This document shows, in pieces, positions 21,151-34,001 of a DNA stretch of 64,000 nt (its first letter is position 1; each line of letters opens with the position of its first letter). A model generated the notes under the pieces. That model did not search any database and was not told the DNA's origin. It saw nothing but the letters and a program-made list of their open reading frames with translations. Both the position numbers and the translations under genes were made by a program. Source of the stretch: Hordeum vulgare subsp. vulgare (lineage: Eukaryota; Streptophyta; Magnoliopsida; Poales; Poaceae); contig NC_058520.1 of the NCBI RefSeq assembly GCF_904849725.1, positions 323,217,186 to 323,281,185 on the forward strand. Reading direction: 5' to 3'.

Positions 21151-21815
21151 GGTTTCTTGGTGTCAAAACAAGGTACTGAGGCTAACCCGGACAAGATTAA
21201 GGCGATTACTTCCCTTAGCAAGCCGGACAATATCAACCAGGTCCAGCGCATGGCGGGTCGTATCGCAGCTTTGACTCGCTTCATCAGCCGCCTTGGTGAG
21301 AAGGCCATACCTCTTTATTTGCTGCTCAAGAAAACAGACCACTTTGTGTTTACAGACGCGGCCAACGAAGCTTTTGAGGCCCTGAAGAAGCAACTGGCTG
21401 AGCCGCCCATTTTAGCCGCCCCTACTAACAAAGAGCCTATGCTCTTGTACATTGCTGCTAACTCTAAAGAAGTGAGTGTGGCAGTGGTTTTCAAACGCAA
21501 GGAAGAAGGAAAGGAGTACCCGGTCCAAAGGCCTGCGTGCTTTGCAGCGAAATGTTGACCCTCTCCAAACAGGGTTATCCACACTGGCAGAAGTTGGTTT
21601 TCGTGATCTTCATGGCAAGCCGGAAGCTAAAGCACTACTTCCAGGAGCATCCGATCACGGTGGTTAGTTCTGCGCTACTTGGCGATATTAGACAAAACCG
21701 TGAAGCGACTGGGCAGATTGCTAAGTGGGCCATTGAGCTCGGTCCTCACCATGTGAAGTATATGCGTCGCACGGCTATGAAGTCTCAGAACTTAGTGGAT
21801 TTCACCAACGACTAG
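21118..21815 (+). pseudogene. TatC first (Ty3-type) RNase H
   Basis: From KLLGFLVSKQGTEANPDKI to FEALKKQLAEPPILAAP and LLYIAANSKEVSVAVVF, this is the connection and RNase H domain that follows RT in all Ty3/gypsy elements. The usual first aspartate of the fold is not seen (IAAN). A frameshift around 21550 is followed by SKQGYPHWQKLVFVIFMASRKLKHYFQEHPITV. Known: in the Tat lineage this domain tends to lose catalytic residues because a second RNase H took over. Confidence 0.75.
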
Positions 21816-21821
21816 ACCGAG

Positions 21822-22330
21822 TTGCAAATCCCAGAGGACACACGTGATCACACATATCGGACTATCCACTTTGATGGGTCTTGGCAACTAGAAGGCTCGG
21901 GGGTTGGTGTGGTACTAACTTCCCTGCAGGGTGACAAGTTTTGCTATGTCCTACGGCTCATCTTTCCATGCACTAACAATGTAGCGGAGTACGAGGCTTT
22001 GCTCCATGGGATTAGGATTTCCAAAGAGACGAACCTTAGCCGGGTTGGATACCTGGGCGACACAGATCTCGTGGCGCAACAAGTTTCCGGAACATGGGAT
22101 TCCAGGGATGCGTTGATGGCGGCTTACAGGCGTGCTGTATTAGATGTGGTGGGTCACTTGCATGGTTATCAAGTTGATCATATTGACCACCGGCTCAATG
22201 AGGCAGCGGACGTTCTTTCACGACTCGGGTCACAGCGTAAGCCGATTCCTCCCAATGTATTTTTGGATATCCTGCATAACACGTCGGTGAAGTTGCCTTC
22301 TGAAGAGGATATACGGTCCCTGATCCGGAA
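21822..22330 (+). pseudogene. TatC second (acquired) RNase H
   Basis: The frame has all four acidic positions of a class-I RNase H: HFDGSWQLEGSG (D), NVAEYEALLHGI (E), YLGDTDLVAQQV (D) and NEAADVLSRLGS (D). Known: a second RNase H of this kind was acquired by Tat-lineage elements and is one of their hallmarks. It is preceded by a TAG at 21813 and followed by a linker of about 90 residues before integrase. This is the longest open stretch in TatC (to 22613). Confidence 0.85.
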
Positions 22331-23590
22331 TCTCAACTTGTGGCAGGTCTTCGTGCCACTCCGGATTGGGCGGTACCTTACATGGCTTATTTGGCACGGC
22401 GCGAGTGACTGGCTGATGAGTTGTTGGCTCGCCAAATTATCTGGCGATGCAAATCCATGGTCATACATAAGGGCGAGTTGCACAAACGAAGCACTTGTGG
22501 CATTTTCCAAAGATGCGTCTCGCCCAAAGAAGGTCGTGCAATCCTTAATGAGATTTACACTGGCGACTGTAGTCATCATGCCGGGTCATGATCGTTGGTA
22601 TCAAGGCCTTTAGACATGGACCGATGTTGAAGACATAGTGCGCAGGTGTGATGGTTGTCAGAAATTTGGGCGTCAGATGCATGTGCCGGCTCATGAATTG
22701 CGGATGATCCCAATTACATGGCCTTTTGCAGTCTGGGGGCTAGACATGGTTGGTCCTTCTAAAATTTCTTCCAACAAAAATACTCATCTACTGGTGGCGG
22801 TTGACAAGTTTACCAAGTGGGTTGAAGCCAATTAGCAATTACGATGAAGACACGGCTGTCAAGTTCCTCAAGAAGTTGATCTTTTGCTTCGAATATCCTC
22901 ATAGTATCATCCCTGATAATGGTACTAATTTATCCAAAGGTTTCATGAAAGAATTTTGTGAAAAGGAGCACAATTGGCTTGATGTCTCTACGGTCGCACA
23001 TCCCCAATCCAATGGACTGGCAGAAAGAGCAAATCAAGAAATCTTGCGTGGGATCAAACCTCGACTCATGGTTCCTCTGGAACGTACTCTAGGCTGCTAG
23101 GTTGAAGAGATTCCTTCAGTACTTTGGAGCATAAGGACTACCCCCAACAGGTCCACTGGTTACACGCCCTTTTTCTTGGTCTACGGAGCTGAAGCGGTCT
23201 TAGCAAGTGACATAAGGCATGACTCGCCACGAGTCACCGCTTATGTTGAGGATGACAATGAGTTGGCGCGTCAAGATTCATTGGATGCTTTGGAGGAGGA
23301 CCATGACTTAGCCGCAGCATGATCAGTGATTTACTAGCAAGACCTGCGACGCTATCATAGCCGCAGAGTCAGATGACGGGTCTTTCAGGAAGGCGACTTA
23401 GTGCTTCGATTGATTCAAGATCATACAAGTATGCACAAATTACCACCTCCGAGGTAAGGACCTTTTTTCATCAGCAAGAGTCTTCATAATGGTTCTTACT
23501 ACCTGGTGGACCTTGGTCCAGATAGGCCAACGACACAGGTAGAAACAACCCGGCCGTGGAACATTGCCCACCTGCAGCCTTATTATACTT
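22331..23590 (+). pseudogene. TatC integrase
   Basis: The N-terminal zinc-binding region is degraded; the C-x2-C half remains (RRCDGCQKF, about 22640). The core has LDMVGP (D, about 22743), IIPDNGTNL (D) and NGLAERANQEI (E) in the expected order. A frameshift near 22835 separates the first D from the rest, and a stop at 23098-23100 is followed by VLWSIRTTPNRSTGYTPF and VYGAEAVL. The C-terminal HLQPYYT sits at about 23570-23590 just before the stop. Integrase would insert the cDNA; this copy is broken. Confidence 0.85.
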
Positions 23591-24740
23591 AGAGCCATGG
23601 GCTCCTTATCATTGTACATAGTTTAGTCCTTGTACTCTTTTATATATATATAGCAATAAAGCCGGCGCCCACGAAATTCGGGGTCTCTACCGTTTCATCT
23701 TCTTGAAATCAGGAGTCTTTATTGTTTCATAAGCCGCCCAAGCATGGACGCTATCAGTATCAAAGAGCATAAGTCGCCATGTTGCACTTATTTCAAAACT
23801 GGACACTGGTAAGCCAAAGAGGACCAAAGTTGCCACGTTGCACGTTTCAAACATGGGTGCCTTATATGATTTTGAGAATTAAGCTGGCTTACTTGGGGGC
23901 TACTAGTTCCCAAGTCGTTTTGCAGTAAGAGCGTAAACGCTTTTGCAATCCTATGTCCAACATTTCCCTAATCATTGGTCACTTTGGGGCTTCTACTCAC
24001 TGTGTTCAGCTTGAATACCCTCTTGGCTAGCGAAAAATTAACGCATTAGAATGGTTATATTGGACTGTATGTTTGGCGACTCGCCCTATGGTCCCATGTA
24101 CTCTTGGCGTGTCAATCCAATTTTGGACCCTGAACTTGTCTTGGTTAAAACATGAAGGGTGCTTGCGGGAGCCGGCATACAGAAAATAGATAAACCATGG
24201 GTTCACTGAACCTTCTTCACTGAAGCTTGACTCACGCCTGATCAGCCGGTCTAAACAACTAAGGTTGTTGCAAAAGCCTCTCTAGGGTAATACTAGAGCC
24301 TTGCAAGCTCGTCCTACCCTGCCGTGACTCATTGTTCCGGCAAACTTTATGACTACAAAAATATCTTGGGGGTACAGTTAGAGTTTTCAAGACTCATGAT
24401 TACCCGCCGCGTCTCATTGAGAAGGCTCAGTATTCTTCTCTAACCACATGAAGCATCATTACTTTGCTGAACACATAGCAAAATTCCTAGTAAGGCGGCT
24501 CATACTCTCAAAGGGGTAAGACTTCAGAGTCAATAAAGATACAGTGCAAAATACTATTGTTTTCATCTCTAACCTATTACATGGCTTAGAAGGCTACCAA
24601 ATTTTACATGACCCGGAATTGGATCTTCTGGATCTATCTCCATGGGCAGTCGTCAAGTAACACCTTGTTCAAACCGCCTCCAGGTTATCCCGCGTCGAGC
24701 TTTCGCCATCTTGGATCTGTAAGTCGCCCATTGTCCAATT
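23591..24740. other. TatC spacer between pol and the antisense gene
   Basis: About 1.15 kb without a convincing frame on either strand. A tatatatatata run followed by aataaag lies at 23640-23660, shortly after the pol stop, and could serve as a 3' end signal. This is where the convergent sense and antisense units meet. Confidence 0.4.
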
Positions 24741-27700
24741 TCAATTGGTCAAGGGGTGGAACTCAGCCTCTTCGGTCAAGATGGTGGACGGGTCAACATC
24801 TGAGTCAAAAATGTTCTTACGGCGCTGCGGAGTTAGTTCTGCGATTTCAAAGGAGGGAGGAGTGACACGTTTGTTGTTCTCGTCATAAGCCGCCTGATAC
24901 TTGGCTAAGTCAAGACTGGCTGCCAGTTGAGTCGCCGATAGGCGAGATTCCTTCACACAACGATGATAGTCCTCTTGAGTGAATTCTGACCCGTCGTTTT
25001 TATATTCTGGAAACCTGCCAGCTATCTCCTCCGGCTTAAGCTCTGGAGTATAAGCCAGGCAATGGCTAAGGGTGGTAATTACTCCTTTCCGGGCGGCTGA
25101 TCTTTTTATGTTCTGGACAAGCACCCAAATATATACTAGATTGTCTTCACGGGCTCCTTCTCGCACATGACGGACCTAATAGTCATTACGTCGCCAACAT
25201 AAAGTTGTTGTGTTAAAGTATATATTGCTTTTAGCTTCAATAAACAATCATCATGGAGATTGGCGGATCGAGGACCTGCAGCAAGGAAACACAATCATAA
25301 GTCGCCGATGTGTTTTAAAGCATTACTTTACAAATAAGGACAACGGCGGATACTTACCAAACACAACATTAACCATTCTAGAGATATGTAGTTTCATCCT
25401 AGTTAGTTCCTGAACGGCGACTTTCATTTGTTCTCCGACTTGTTTCGCCCTTTTCAGAAAGGCGGCTCACTCAGCCTCGACTTTTTCTTCAAATTCCTTG
25501 TGATCCGCCTTCATTTTCTCCATATCAACCAGTGCAAGGTGGAGTTTTTCTTCACACTTAGCTCAGGCATCTTGTTGTTGTGCTAAGCTTTGCTTTGAGC
25601 TGGACACGGTTGAGTCGGCTTGGATCAACGATTCCTACAAAAATCCAGATGTTTATGACAAGTTTCATGCAGATTGCAAGCAATATCCCTGACACTTGGG
25701 GGCTAATGTATGATTCAATTTTCCATGGCAATATCTTAAGAAAGACCTTGCTAATGTTGAATAAGATGGCCCAACCCTTGGGGGCTATAGGTTGAAGCTT
25801 TCTTACAATTTAAACTACAGACCCGGCTCATCTTCAAGAAGATGACCCGGACCTTGGGGGCTACAAGTTGAAGCTTTCTTACAATTTAAACTATAGACCC
25901 GGTTCATCTTCAAAGAACATGAACCGACCCTTGGGGGCTACAGGTTGCAGCTTTATTATATATTTACTCCAAAGACCCGGCTCATCTCCAAGAATATGAC
26001 TCGACCCTTGGGGGCTATAGGTTGAAGTTGTCAACAAAGCTTGTCACAAAACTCCGACTCGTCATTACAAAGATGACTCACCTTTTGGAGGGCTAATGGG
26101 ACTACATGTAAAGGAGGATGACAGCTATCATACCTCATATTTTTTTCTTCATCATGTTGACCAGGCTTGTTTCCATATCACGACGCGCCGCCAGGCGACT
26201 CAGATAGCCAGAATGTAATTCGTCAAAGTCTAGCTTCTCGATATTGGGAAGCTTCAGCTTGGTCATGCCATTCTCTATAAGGACTGGGGAATCCTTGGCC
26301 ATATGCTTGGTCAACACTACGGATGCAAGTTCAGAAAATGATGTTCCAGTAATGACGACTTGATCTGGGTCAGGTGTCATGTCTTCATCCGCTTTTTGAG
26401 GGCTTGGGGGGTTGAGATTCTAAACAACTTCCTTCCGTGGCATCGGTGGCTCATCTTGAAAATCGGGGAGATCGTTAGGAGCTTCCGCGTGAGTCTCAGC
26501 CGGCTCTTCCTGAGCTATTGGAATGGAAGTACTTATTCCCATTTTCTTGGCCGCCATGGTGTTAGATGATGACTCGCCGGTTTTGCTCTTTTTGGTTTGA
26601 GCCCTACAAGGGTGGTAGTTATGTTAAAATTGAAAGACTGGCGTCCAAAGAAGATATTGGCAAGAGGGCTTACCCCTGGAGGCGGATTGAAGGAGGAAGA
26701 GCCTAAGCAACTGAGTCGCCAGATGAAGGAGGTGAAACCTGTAAGACATAAGATTCAAAAGATTGAGTAAGTCGTGAGAATCGGCTGCACAGGAAAGGAG
26801 GACATTTAATATAAAACATAACTCACTCTGTCGCTTGCGACCGGCCGTTTTCTCGGGCAAGTCGGACAAGAGATCCCTAGAATGGCTTCGAATGTGACAT
26901 TTTGGTGTATAACCCGCCTTCTTCAAAAGGAAATCAGGATCCAAACAAGCCGGACAAGACTTTTCTACACACTCCCCATGCCGGCTTGGGAGAACAAGAA
27001 TTTGTGTCGGAAGAAATGGAAATTACCTCGACGTTTTCATCTTGGCTCTCCATGTCATCACTCTATAAACGAAAACAATAACATTTAAGTATGGACTGTG
27101 TTGGAATAAGAATAAGGACCAAAGCATTTACCTCTGAGTGTTCTTCTGTGGCCCGAGACTCGCCCACAACGGATGACTCTACTCTGGCGGATTTTCCCTT
27201 GGTTTTCTTCTTGGGGGCGGTTTTCATCGGCACCTTCTTGACGGAGGTTTTCGGCTTTCATTTCTAGAAAGGCGAGTTCTTCTGATTAACATAATTAGAA
27301 CCCGGGTGAGAAACAAGCTCAAGGTTATAAAAAATCAAGACAGACGAGTTGAATTATTTCACCTCTAGACCGGGTTGGAGAGGCAGAACGGCTTTAAACC
27401 AATCTTGGAGCAAGTCTCAAGTGGTTCGCCACACAACTTCTTCACAATATTGTCAATGTCTTACTTGTCAAGCATGACGTTGGAGAAGCATTGCGAATGG
27501 TTTAAGTCACCGTTGTATTCGCACATTAAGCCATTCCGGCGCCTCAAAGGCATTATCCGCCAGTCCACACAACAGCGGATCAAATCAACGCCGGTAAGTC
27601 CGTTGGCATGCAAGGCCCTAATCTTCGCAAAGATATGGGTGACTGAAACTTCTTCCTCATTAGTCAGCTTCTCGGGAAGCTTAAAGTCCATAGGCAGACG

Positions 27701-28277
27701 TTCTTGCCTAAAGCATGGTAAGGGGTTCTCAGTGGTTGGAATAGTGTTGCGGCAATAAAACTAAGTTTTCCCCCAACCTTTGGGGTGACTGGGCAGAGCA
27801 GCAGCCGGGAACCCACATTCTTGTCGTCTCTTAATGTTGACCCCTCCGAGTTCTAGGCAGGGGCCGTCGGCAAACTCAGTTTGCCAGTTCAAATAAAAGA
27901 ACTTCCTGAACAGGAACACGGTAGGCTCCATTTGCAAGTAGGCTTCACAGAATACTTGGAATTGGCAGAGGTTGCTGATGGAGTTTGGGCCTAAGTCTTG
28001 GGGATGGAGATTGAAAAAGTGCTGGGCGTCTCTAAAGAATTTTGAGCGGGGCGGTGGGAAGCCCCGCTCGATGTGGTCAGTAAAAACCACCACGTCCCCA
28101 CAGGCGGGTTGTGGACGTCGCTCTCCTAAGGCGGGTCGCAAGCCGATTGCTTCCTTTGGTGCTAGAGTTCCCACCTTTACAAAATCCTCAAGTACGGTGT
28201 CGTTGATCTTCGATGGCAACCAATTACTTTTGGAGATGGTGCCCATGGCCTCAAACTCAAGGGACGGGGACAGAAAT
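24741..28277 (-). pseudogene. TatC antisense gene, multi-exon reading (PF04195-like, Lys-rich linker, coiled coil)
   Basis: Minus strand. Reading GT...AG junctions I can place exons at 28277-27363, about 27270-27132, 27062-27027, 26964-26827, 26738-26674, 26603-26134, 25634-25358, perhaps a small one from 25275, and 25175-24741. Good donors include GTAAGTATCC (25357) and GTGAGTTATG (26826); good acceptors include CTTGCTGCAG (25276) and TTTTTGTAG (25635). ATG 28246 opens a domain with VVFTDHIERGFPPPRSKFF, FNLHPQDLGPNSI and FCEAYLQMEP, which I match to the PF04195 gypsy-type family. Then follow a Lys-rich stretch (KKKTKGK), DMETSLVNMM, a coiled-coil exon (EKMKADHKEFEEKVEAE) and a final exon (TPELKPEEIAGRFPEYK). 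Stops at about 27761, 27461 and in other exons show decay. Exon limits are by eye; function unknown. Confidence 0.6.
25695..26100. repeat. Tandem array of about 77-bp units in an intron of the TatC antisense gene
   Basis: Units begin cttgggggcta(t/c)aggttg at about 25695, 25777, 25853, 25930 and 26007, spaced 82, 76, 77 and 77 bp. Each carries gacccggctcatcttcaaga. The array fills most of the intron between the exons ending at 26134 and starting at 25634. Confidence 0.85.
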
Positions 28278-28516
28278 CTGCATAAAGGCGATTGGCGGGT
28301 CGTAAGGATCTACAGAGTATTAACTCGCCACCAAGTGGCTGGGGAGACATCTAAACAACAGTTATGACTCGCCGCAACCTAAGGATGGATTACATTTTAA
28401 ATTTCCCTTTGAAAGTTTCCTGGATCAGAGACAAACACATTTTCAACATGGTGCCAGAAATTATGGATCTACGGGTGGCTCTAAAAGAAAAATAATTTGC
28501 AATTTCAAGAACATTG
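28278..28516. other. TatC antisense gene, part of intron 1 left of TekD
   Basis: No coding content. By the multi-exon reading this is the 3' part of the first intron; the rest lies beyond TekD at 42539-42774. Confidence 0.45.
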
Positions 28517-31500
28517 TGTCGGGACCATGACTTACGAGTCGAGATCACCGAATGAATGTGCTCAGTGTTCCCAGAGATCAATGCTCACCGAACCCACAAA
28601 TTCAGTATTTGGATGTAAGAGTATTACATCCAAATACTTAATTAGTACATCAAGTGACTGAATGGTCGAGTTCACAAGGTACCAGTCACACGGATACAAC
28701 TAGAAACGGAAATCTTAGGACTAAGCGGATACCCATGCCATCAGCCTACACCAACAAGCATTCTGACTGGGATGCGTCTTAGTTCGCATGGGCTTCTCCG
28801 AAGACGTACTCTTCTCCAAACTCCGGTCCTTCCATGTCTTGTCGATAATATAACCAGTGGCAAGCCAATGAGTACTTTTGAATGTACTCGCAAATATCCC
28901 ATGATATGAACAATGCAAATGAAGGATAACAATAATATGCATCTTGGTAGACAACAACTTGGTTGTAATAAACATGATTATGGATGTGCAACATAAGCTA
29001 AATGTTATTTGAAGAACAGGTTACAGATATCAATATATCTGTCGAAGGCTGAACACTCCAGGTTCACCCTATATGCCAAGTCACCAAACTTTGTCATATT
29101 AACTCTTTCATATAAACTCCATTTACCACACACTCACACACACGTGGTTTATGCGGACACGACCGGACGTAGTTTAAGCAGGATTACCCAACTGTCCTTG
29201 ACCGTGAACATGGCTATTGGAATAGTTTTACACTCTATAGAGGTACTATGCTGGACCCACGAGATCCGGGAAACTTCCGTGTCATCCACGACTCGCGGTA
29301 TATAACATACCCGAGGTAAGTACACGATCAATGCCTTTTCCCTGACGATACTAGACAAAGAGGTCCACTCGATTGGTACCCAGCCCACATGTTGTACGTC
29401 TTACGAGCATCGACTCTGGATAGTATCAACCATGCGGGGACCAATGGTGTGCCTGTAACACGTAAAAATGGCATAGTCGCCCTACTTGGCACGACCCCAT
29501 CATGAGAGTGACCACACATTACTCCCGCCACTAGTAATGTGGCTCTTTGCTAGCACTGACCAGAGTAATCAACAAAGCCCCGTCCCATAAAGGGGTAACA
29601 TGGTTGTACATGTAAGGTTGGGACGGTCGACAATTCATAAATCAAATCCCATTTCCGAAACCATACACACACAAATACCTGGTGCACCACTTCTCCGAAA
29701 GAGGCCACCTAACTCATCATCACCTTCGGGAATTAGTGGCACCCGACGGGGTTTTCATAAATCTTTGATTTGTACCAACAATATGCTAATGCTACTGCTA
29801 TTCTAGCTTTACTTGTCAACATGATATAAGCGTGATCCTCATGGGTGGTATGGTCATATGCAACGGAAATATTTTCTACACTAGCATGCAATATATCATA
29901 TGCTCAGTCATGGTCAAAGGGTTGCTTGCCTTGGTCAGCTAGGTATCTGGGGTCTTCGAGGTCTTCCGCTCTGACTCCTTCGTCACACAGGTTTTTTATC
30001 GTCGTATTAAGATAAAAATAATAAGTAGCTCACTCCAAAACAGATCACAAAGTCACTTCAAAAATGTTGGTTATTTTTGATAAATCCAGGTTGTTATTTT
30101 AAAAATATTTGCTTCTTGTTTTAGAGAAAGAGTATTTTTAAAATCAACTTAGCAGAAGCAAAACTATTCCAATATAATCCTTTTTATTATTATAAAATAG
30201 AATAGTTGCTGCAAAAATTCAACCAATGGTTCTCTTAAATACTACACATTTTTAGAAGAATAACGGTGGAAATTATATTTTTACACTGTTTAATTTTTTT
30301 TATAAAAATCATTTAAACTCAGGTTTAAAATAAAAAGAAAAAGGCTACAGACCCTGGCCTTGCTTGGCCTGGGACTGGGCCGGCCCAAAGGCCAGCCAAA
30401 CAGCCTGCCTAGACGCGCGCCCTGTCGGGTTTGAACCTGACGCATAGGCCCTTCCGGTCAGTGGCTGCTGGCAGCGAGGGAGAGAGAGATGGGCCACCGA
30501 TAGGTGGGGCACACATGTCGGGGTCGTCTTCTACCTTTGGCCAGAGAGGAGGAGGAGCACACCGGCGTGGCTACCGACGTCCTCGGGCCTTAAAGACGAC
30601 GGGAATAGGTCCGGCTCATCGTCGCCTATCTGATGATGCTTGAGATGACGACGGAGGGGCTCAGGTTCACAGGCAACGAGGAAGCCTCGGCGGAGGGGTT
30701 TCTAGTGAAGGTGGAGGTGGTAGCTAGGGGCACGGATTTGCTCGGGGAAGAGAGGGGAAAGCTTCCTGAGGTCATGGGGAGTGGTTTGGTAGGCAGAGGG
30801 ACGCGAGAGCCGACGTGTAGCCAGAGATCGACCGGAGCTCCGAGGCGGGGCCTCGGTCAATCTCGAGAACCGGGGCTCTCCTAGCTTACTGGGTGGCTAG
30901 GGGGTGATTGAGGTTGCTGCGAAGAGGAATGGGGGGTGTTGGAGCGAGGGGAGAGGCTATAAATAGACCCGCGACGGTGAGCCGACTCGGGACCACCAGT
31001 GATTCACCATGGCATGCGTGGGGGTGCAGAGAGGAGCTGGGGTCGAAACCACGGTCTCACGACGTGGTTTTGGACTGCCAGGACTCACTGCGAGGGAGGG
31101 AGAAAGAGGATAGGCGAGCTACCATGGCCGCGCATTTCTGGCCGGTTCTGCTGCGTGCGGGCACGCGTCGCACCAACTCTTAGCGCGGGAGAGAAGGGGC
31201 CCTGATTGTCGGCTAATGCAGAGGGGTTTTTGGGGGAGAGGATGGAATCATCGGGGAGGCTGGAACTGGCCGAGAGCGTCGCCCCCACCTTGGTGGCTCT
31301 CTATAGCACGCCCAGAGCACAGGTTTGGCATGCCATGGCATGCTGGCGCGCTCTGGGGTGCCTCGGACACGTCTCTTGTGTCCTGGGCACTGGCTGGGAG
31401 ATGCCTAGCCGTTGGAGACCCGTGGGAGCTTCGGCTGGTCAAGGGGGACAGGGAAAACAGGTGCTGTCAACCTTGAGAGGAAGCTTAGATTGGGTTTTTT

Positions 31501-32605
31501 CACATCTCTACTTTGAACCAGAGAGAGGCCAGTTGACTGGGGCTTGGCGTTGATGCTAGCCACCTAATCTGAGAGTTTGGGAGAAAGGGTGGGGTTTAAC
31601 TAAGGTTAGGAGGGGTTTTGCCCATCTGTCAGAAGGTGCTCGAGAGTGGTTTGGGGTGGTTGCACCCCACCACTAGCTCTACAACTTAACAGGATTCGGT
31701 TCGGTGCTAAAACAAGGGGCTTCACCAAGTTTGGGCTCCATTGGAATAAGTTTAGATTTGTAAACTTGAAAACAACACCAAATGACCAGATTTGTTCCTT
31801 CCAAAGAGAGTGTGGGCAAATTAAGTCCCACAAATCCCATTTTTGGCATGGATCCCTCATTTGAGGAATTAGGCACTCCTGCAAATTTTCAACTCCATTG
31901 GACAAACTTTGCTATGTAGAGTTGCCCTAACTTCAATTTGGACAGAAGGGATTTCGCAATTATTTGGTGCCCTTAATCATCTTGGATCAGGGTGAAATTT
32001 TATATGGACACCAAATATGGCTTAGGGATACCACCGGAATTTTCTAGGAATTTATTGAGAATATTTCCTTTGGAAATATTTCAAAAGGTCAAAACAGACA
32101 GAAAGGGTTTTCGGGGTTTTAATGAAATAATAATAATATAAATAGTGGTCGAAAATCTTATGTATGGAAAATATATGTCCTTTTAATCACCTCCAAATTT
32201 TCTCAGATTTTTCTAAGGTAGAAAAGTATTTTTCCATATTGGAATAACATTTCTGGCCTCGGAAATAGACATGCAATGAAATTAGAAAAATAATTCATAA
32301 AGTAATTATTATATGGTTTTGGTGCTCTAAAATGGTGCTAGAACCAGATCACCAACTTTGGGTAAGAACACTCCTTGCCATCAAGGACTTGTAGTGCAAC
32401 CCAAAGCAGGGTTTTGCTTTAACCAGAAATAATAAAAAGGTTTTGAAATAATTAAGTAATGAGAAATGTGGTTTTTAATATCACATGATCAAGCATACAA
32501 GAATACAATGACAATCATGGCACTCACAATATAAGTTTTGAATTTTTTTAATAAACTCAGATTTTTGAATTACAGAAAAAGTGGTAGTGAAAACAGGGTG
32601 TGACA
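28517..32605 (-). mobile_element. TekD 3' LTR
   Basis: Boundaries come from alignment with 38371-42538. The middle part (30350-31560) is GC-rich and contains a plus-strand TATAAATAG at 30958-30966 and an ATG in a good context (caccATGgc) at 31009, opposite to the element's coding strand. The outer parts are AT-rich. Confidence 0.92.
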
Positions 32606-32620
32606 GACCTATCCCCCTTA
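32606..32620 (-). promoter_or_regulatory. TekD polypurine tract
   Basis: Minus strand ATAAGGGGGATAGGTC lies directly before the 3' LTR start TGTCACACC. The preceding GGGGACGAGATTCTTATAAG is a typical chromovirus 3' end. Confidence 0.8.
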
Positions 32621-33127
32621 TAAGAATCTCGTCCCCGAGATTCCTAAGCTAGGTGCTAAAAAGGTATGGAAACTCAGATCGGAGATAGTCTTCACACTCC
32701 CATGTTTCTTCTGCTTCGGTGTGGTTGCTCCACTGAACCTTGGAATACTTGATGGTGTTGCTTCTGTTGCAACGCTCTCCTTCATCCAGGATATGGATCG
32801 GCTTCTCGCGGTAAGTGTGGTCTGGCTGAAGGTCGACGGCCTGGTGGTCAATGTCCTTGTAAAGATCAGGACGGTTTGGCGCTTCAAGACACTTCTGAAG
32901 TTGTGACACGTGGAAGATGTTCTCCACACCCGAATGTTCCGGAGGTAGCCCCAACTGGTAAGCAACTTCTCCACGCCTTGTCATGATATTAAAAGGCCCA
33001 ATGAACCTTGGACCAAGTTTCCCTTTAACGTGGAAGCACTTGGTTCCTTAAGAGGTGTGACACGGAGGTACACCTGGTCTCTGGGAACGAACTCCACTTT
33101 TCTACGGTCAGAATCCGCATAGCTCTT
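32621..33127 (-). pseudogene. TekD integrase C-terminus and chromodomain
   Basis: Minus strand. The frame starting at about 32984 reads RRGEVAYQLGLPPEHSGVEN and IFHVSQLQKCL, the usual integrase C-terminal end, then PIHILDEGERCNRSNTIKYS, KVQWSNHTEAEETWE and SEFPYLF, a chromodomain. Chromodomains of this group direct integration to particular chromatin marks. A frameshift between about 33060 and 32985 separates it from the integrase core. The stop lies near 32649. Confidence 0.85.
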
Positions 33128-34001
33128 CTATCGCAACTTGGCTGCCTTCAAGTTTTCTCGAACAAGCTGCACCTTATCTTCTGCTTCTTGCAGAACTCCC
33201 GGCCCCAAAATCAACCCTTCCCGAGTTTCGGACCAATTGAGCGGGGTGCGGCACTTTCGTCCGTATAACACTTCAAATGGGGCCATTTGGAGACTAGACT
33301 GGTAGCTGCTGTTGTATGAGAACTTAGCGAATGGTAGACAATCTTCCCATTTGGCACCATGCGCCAAGAGATAAGCATGGAGCATATCTTCGAGTATCTG
33401 GTTTACACTCTCCGTCTGTCCGCCCGTCTGCGGGTGGAAAGTGGTGCTGAAAGAGAGCTTGGTTCCGAGGGCTTCTTGGAACTTCTTCCAGAATCTTGAG
33501 GTGAACTGCATGCCTCGGTCAGACACAATCTCCTTGGGAACTTCGTGAAGGCTCACAATACGCTCAATGTAGAGGCTAGCCAACTTGTCGCCCCCAAAGG
33601 TGGTGTTGACCGGAATGAAGTGAGATACCTTGGTCAGATGGTCGACGATGACCCATATAGAGTCATGGCCTCTGTTAGACCTTGGTAGGCCGGTAACAAA
33701 GTCCATGCCTACTTTTTCCTACTTCCATTCTGGCACTTGGAGAGGTTGTAGCAGTCCAGCAGGTCGCTGATGCTCAGCCTTGACACGCTGGCACACATTG
33801 CACTTGGCAACATATGAGGCTATTTCCCTCTTCATGCCATGCCACCAGAATCTTTCTCGGAGATCTTGATACATCTTGGTACCACCGGTGGTGAATAGAG
33901 TAGGGTGTGTCATGTGCTTCCTGCAGGATCAAGTCCTTAAGTTCTGCCTTGTTGGGTACGCATAAACGTTTCCCAAACCACACTACTCCTTGATCATCCA
34001 C
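33128..34001 (-). pseudogene. TekD integrase core
   Basis: The N-terminal zinc-binding region reads H...C-x2-C (YVAKCNVCQRVKAEHQRPAG, about 33800). The core has MDFVTGLPRS (D), EIVSDRGMQFTSRF (D) and GGQTESVNQ (E), all three catalytic residues present. Frame changes occur near 33900, and a stop at about 33716 separates the zinc region from the core. It ends near 33128. Confidence 0.88.

Noticed and set aside
29009..29305. Frames of 84-98 codons in the TekD LTRs (also 38910-39164)
   Set aside because: Same LTR-copy effect; composition and lack of motifs suggest chance frames.
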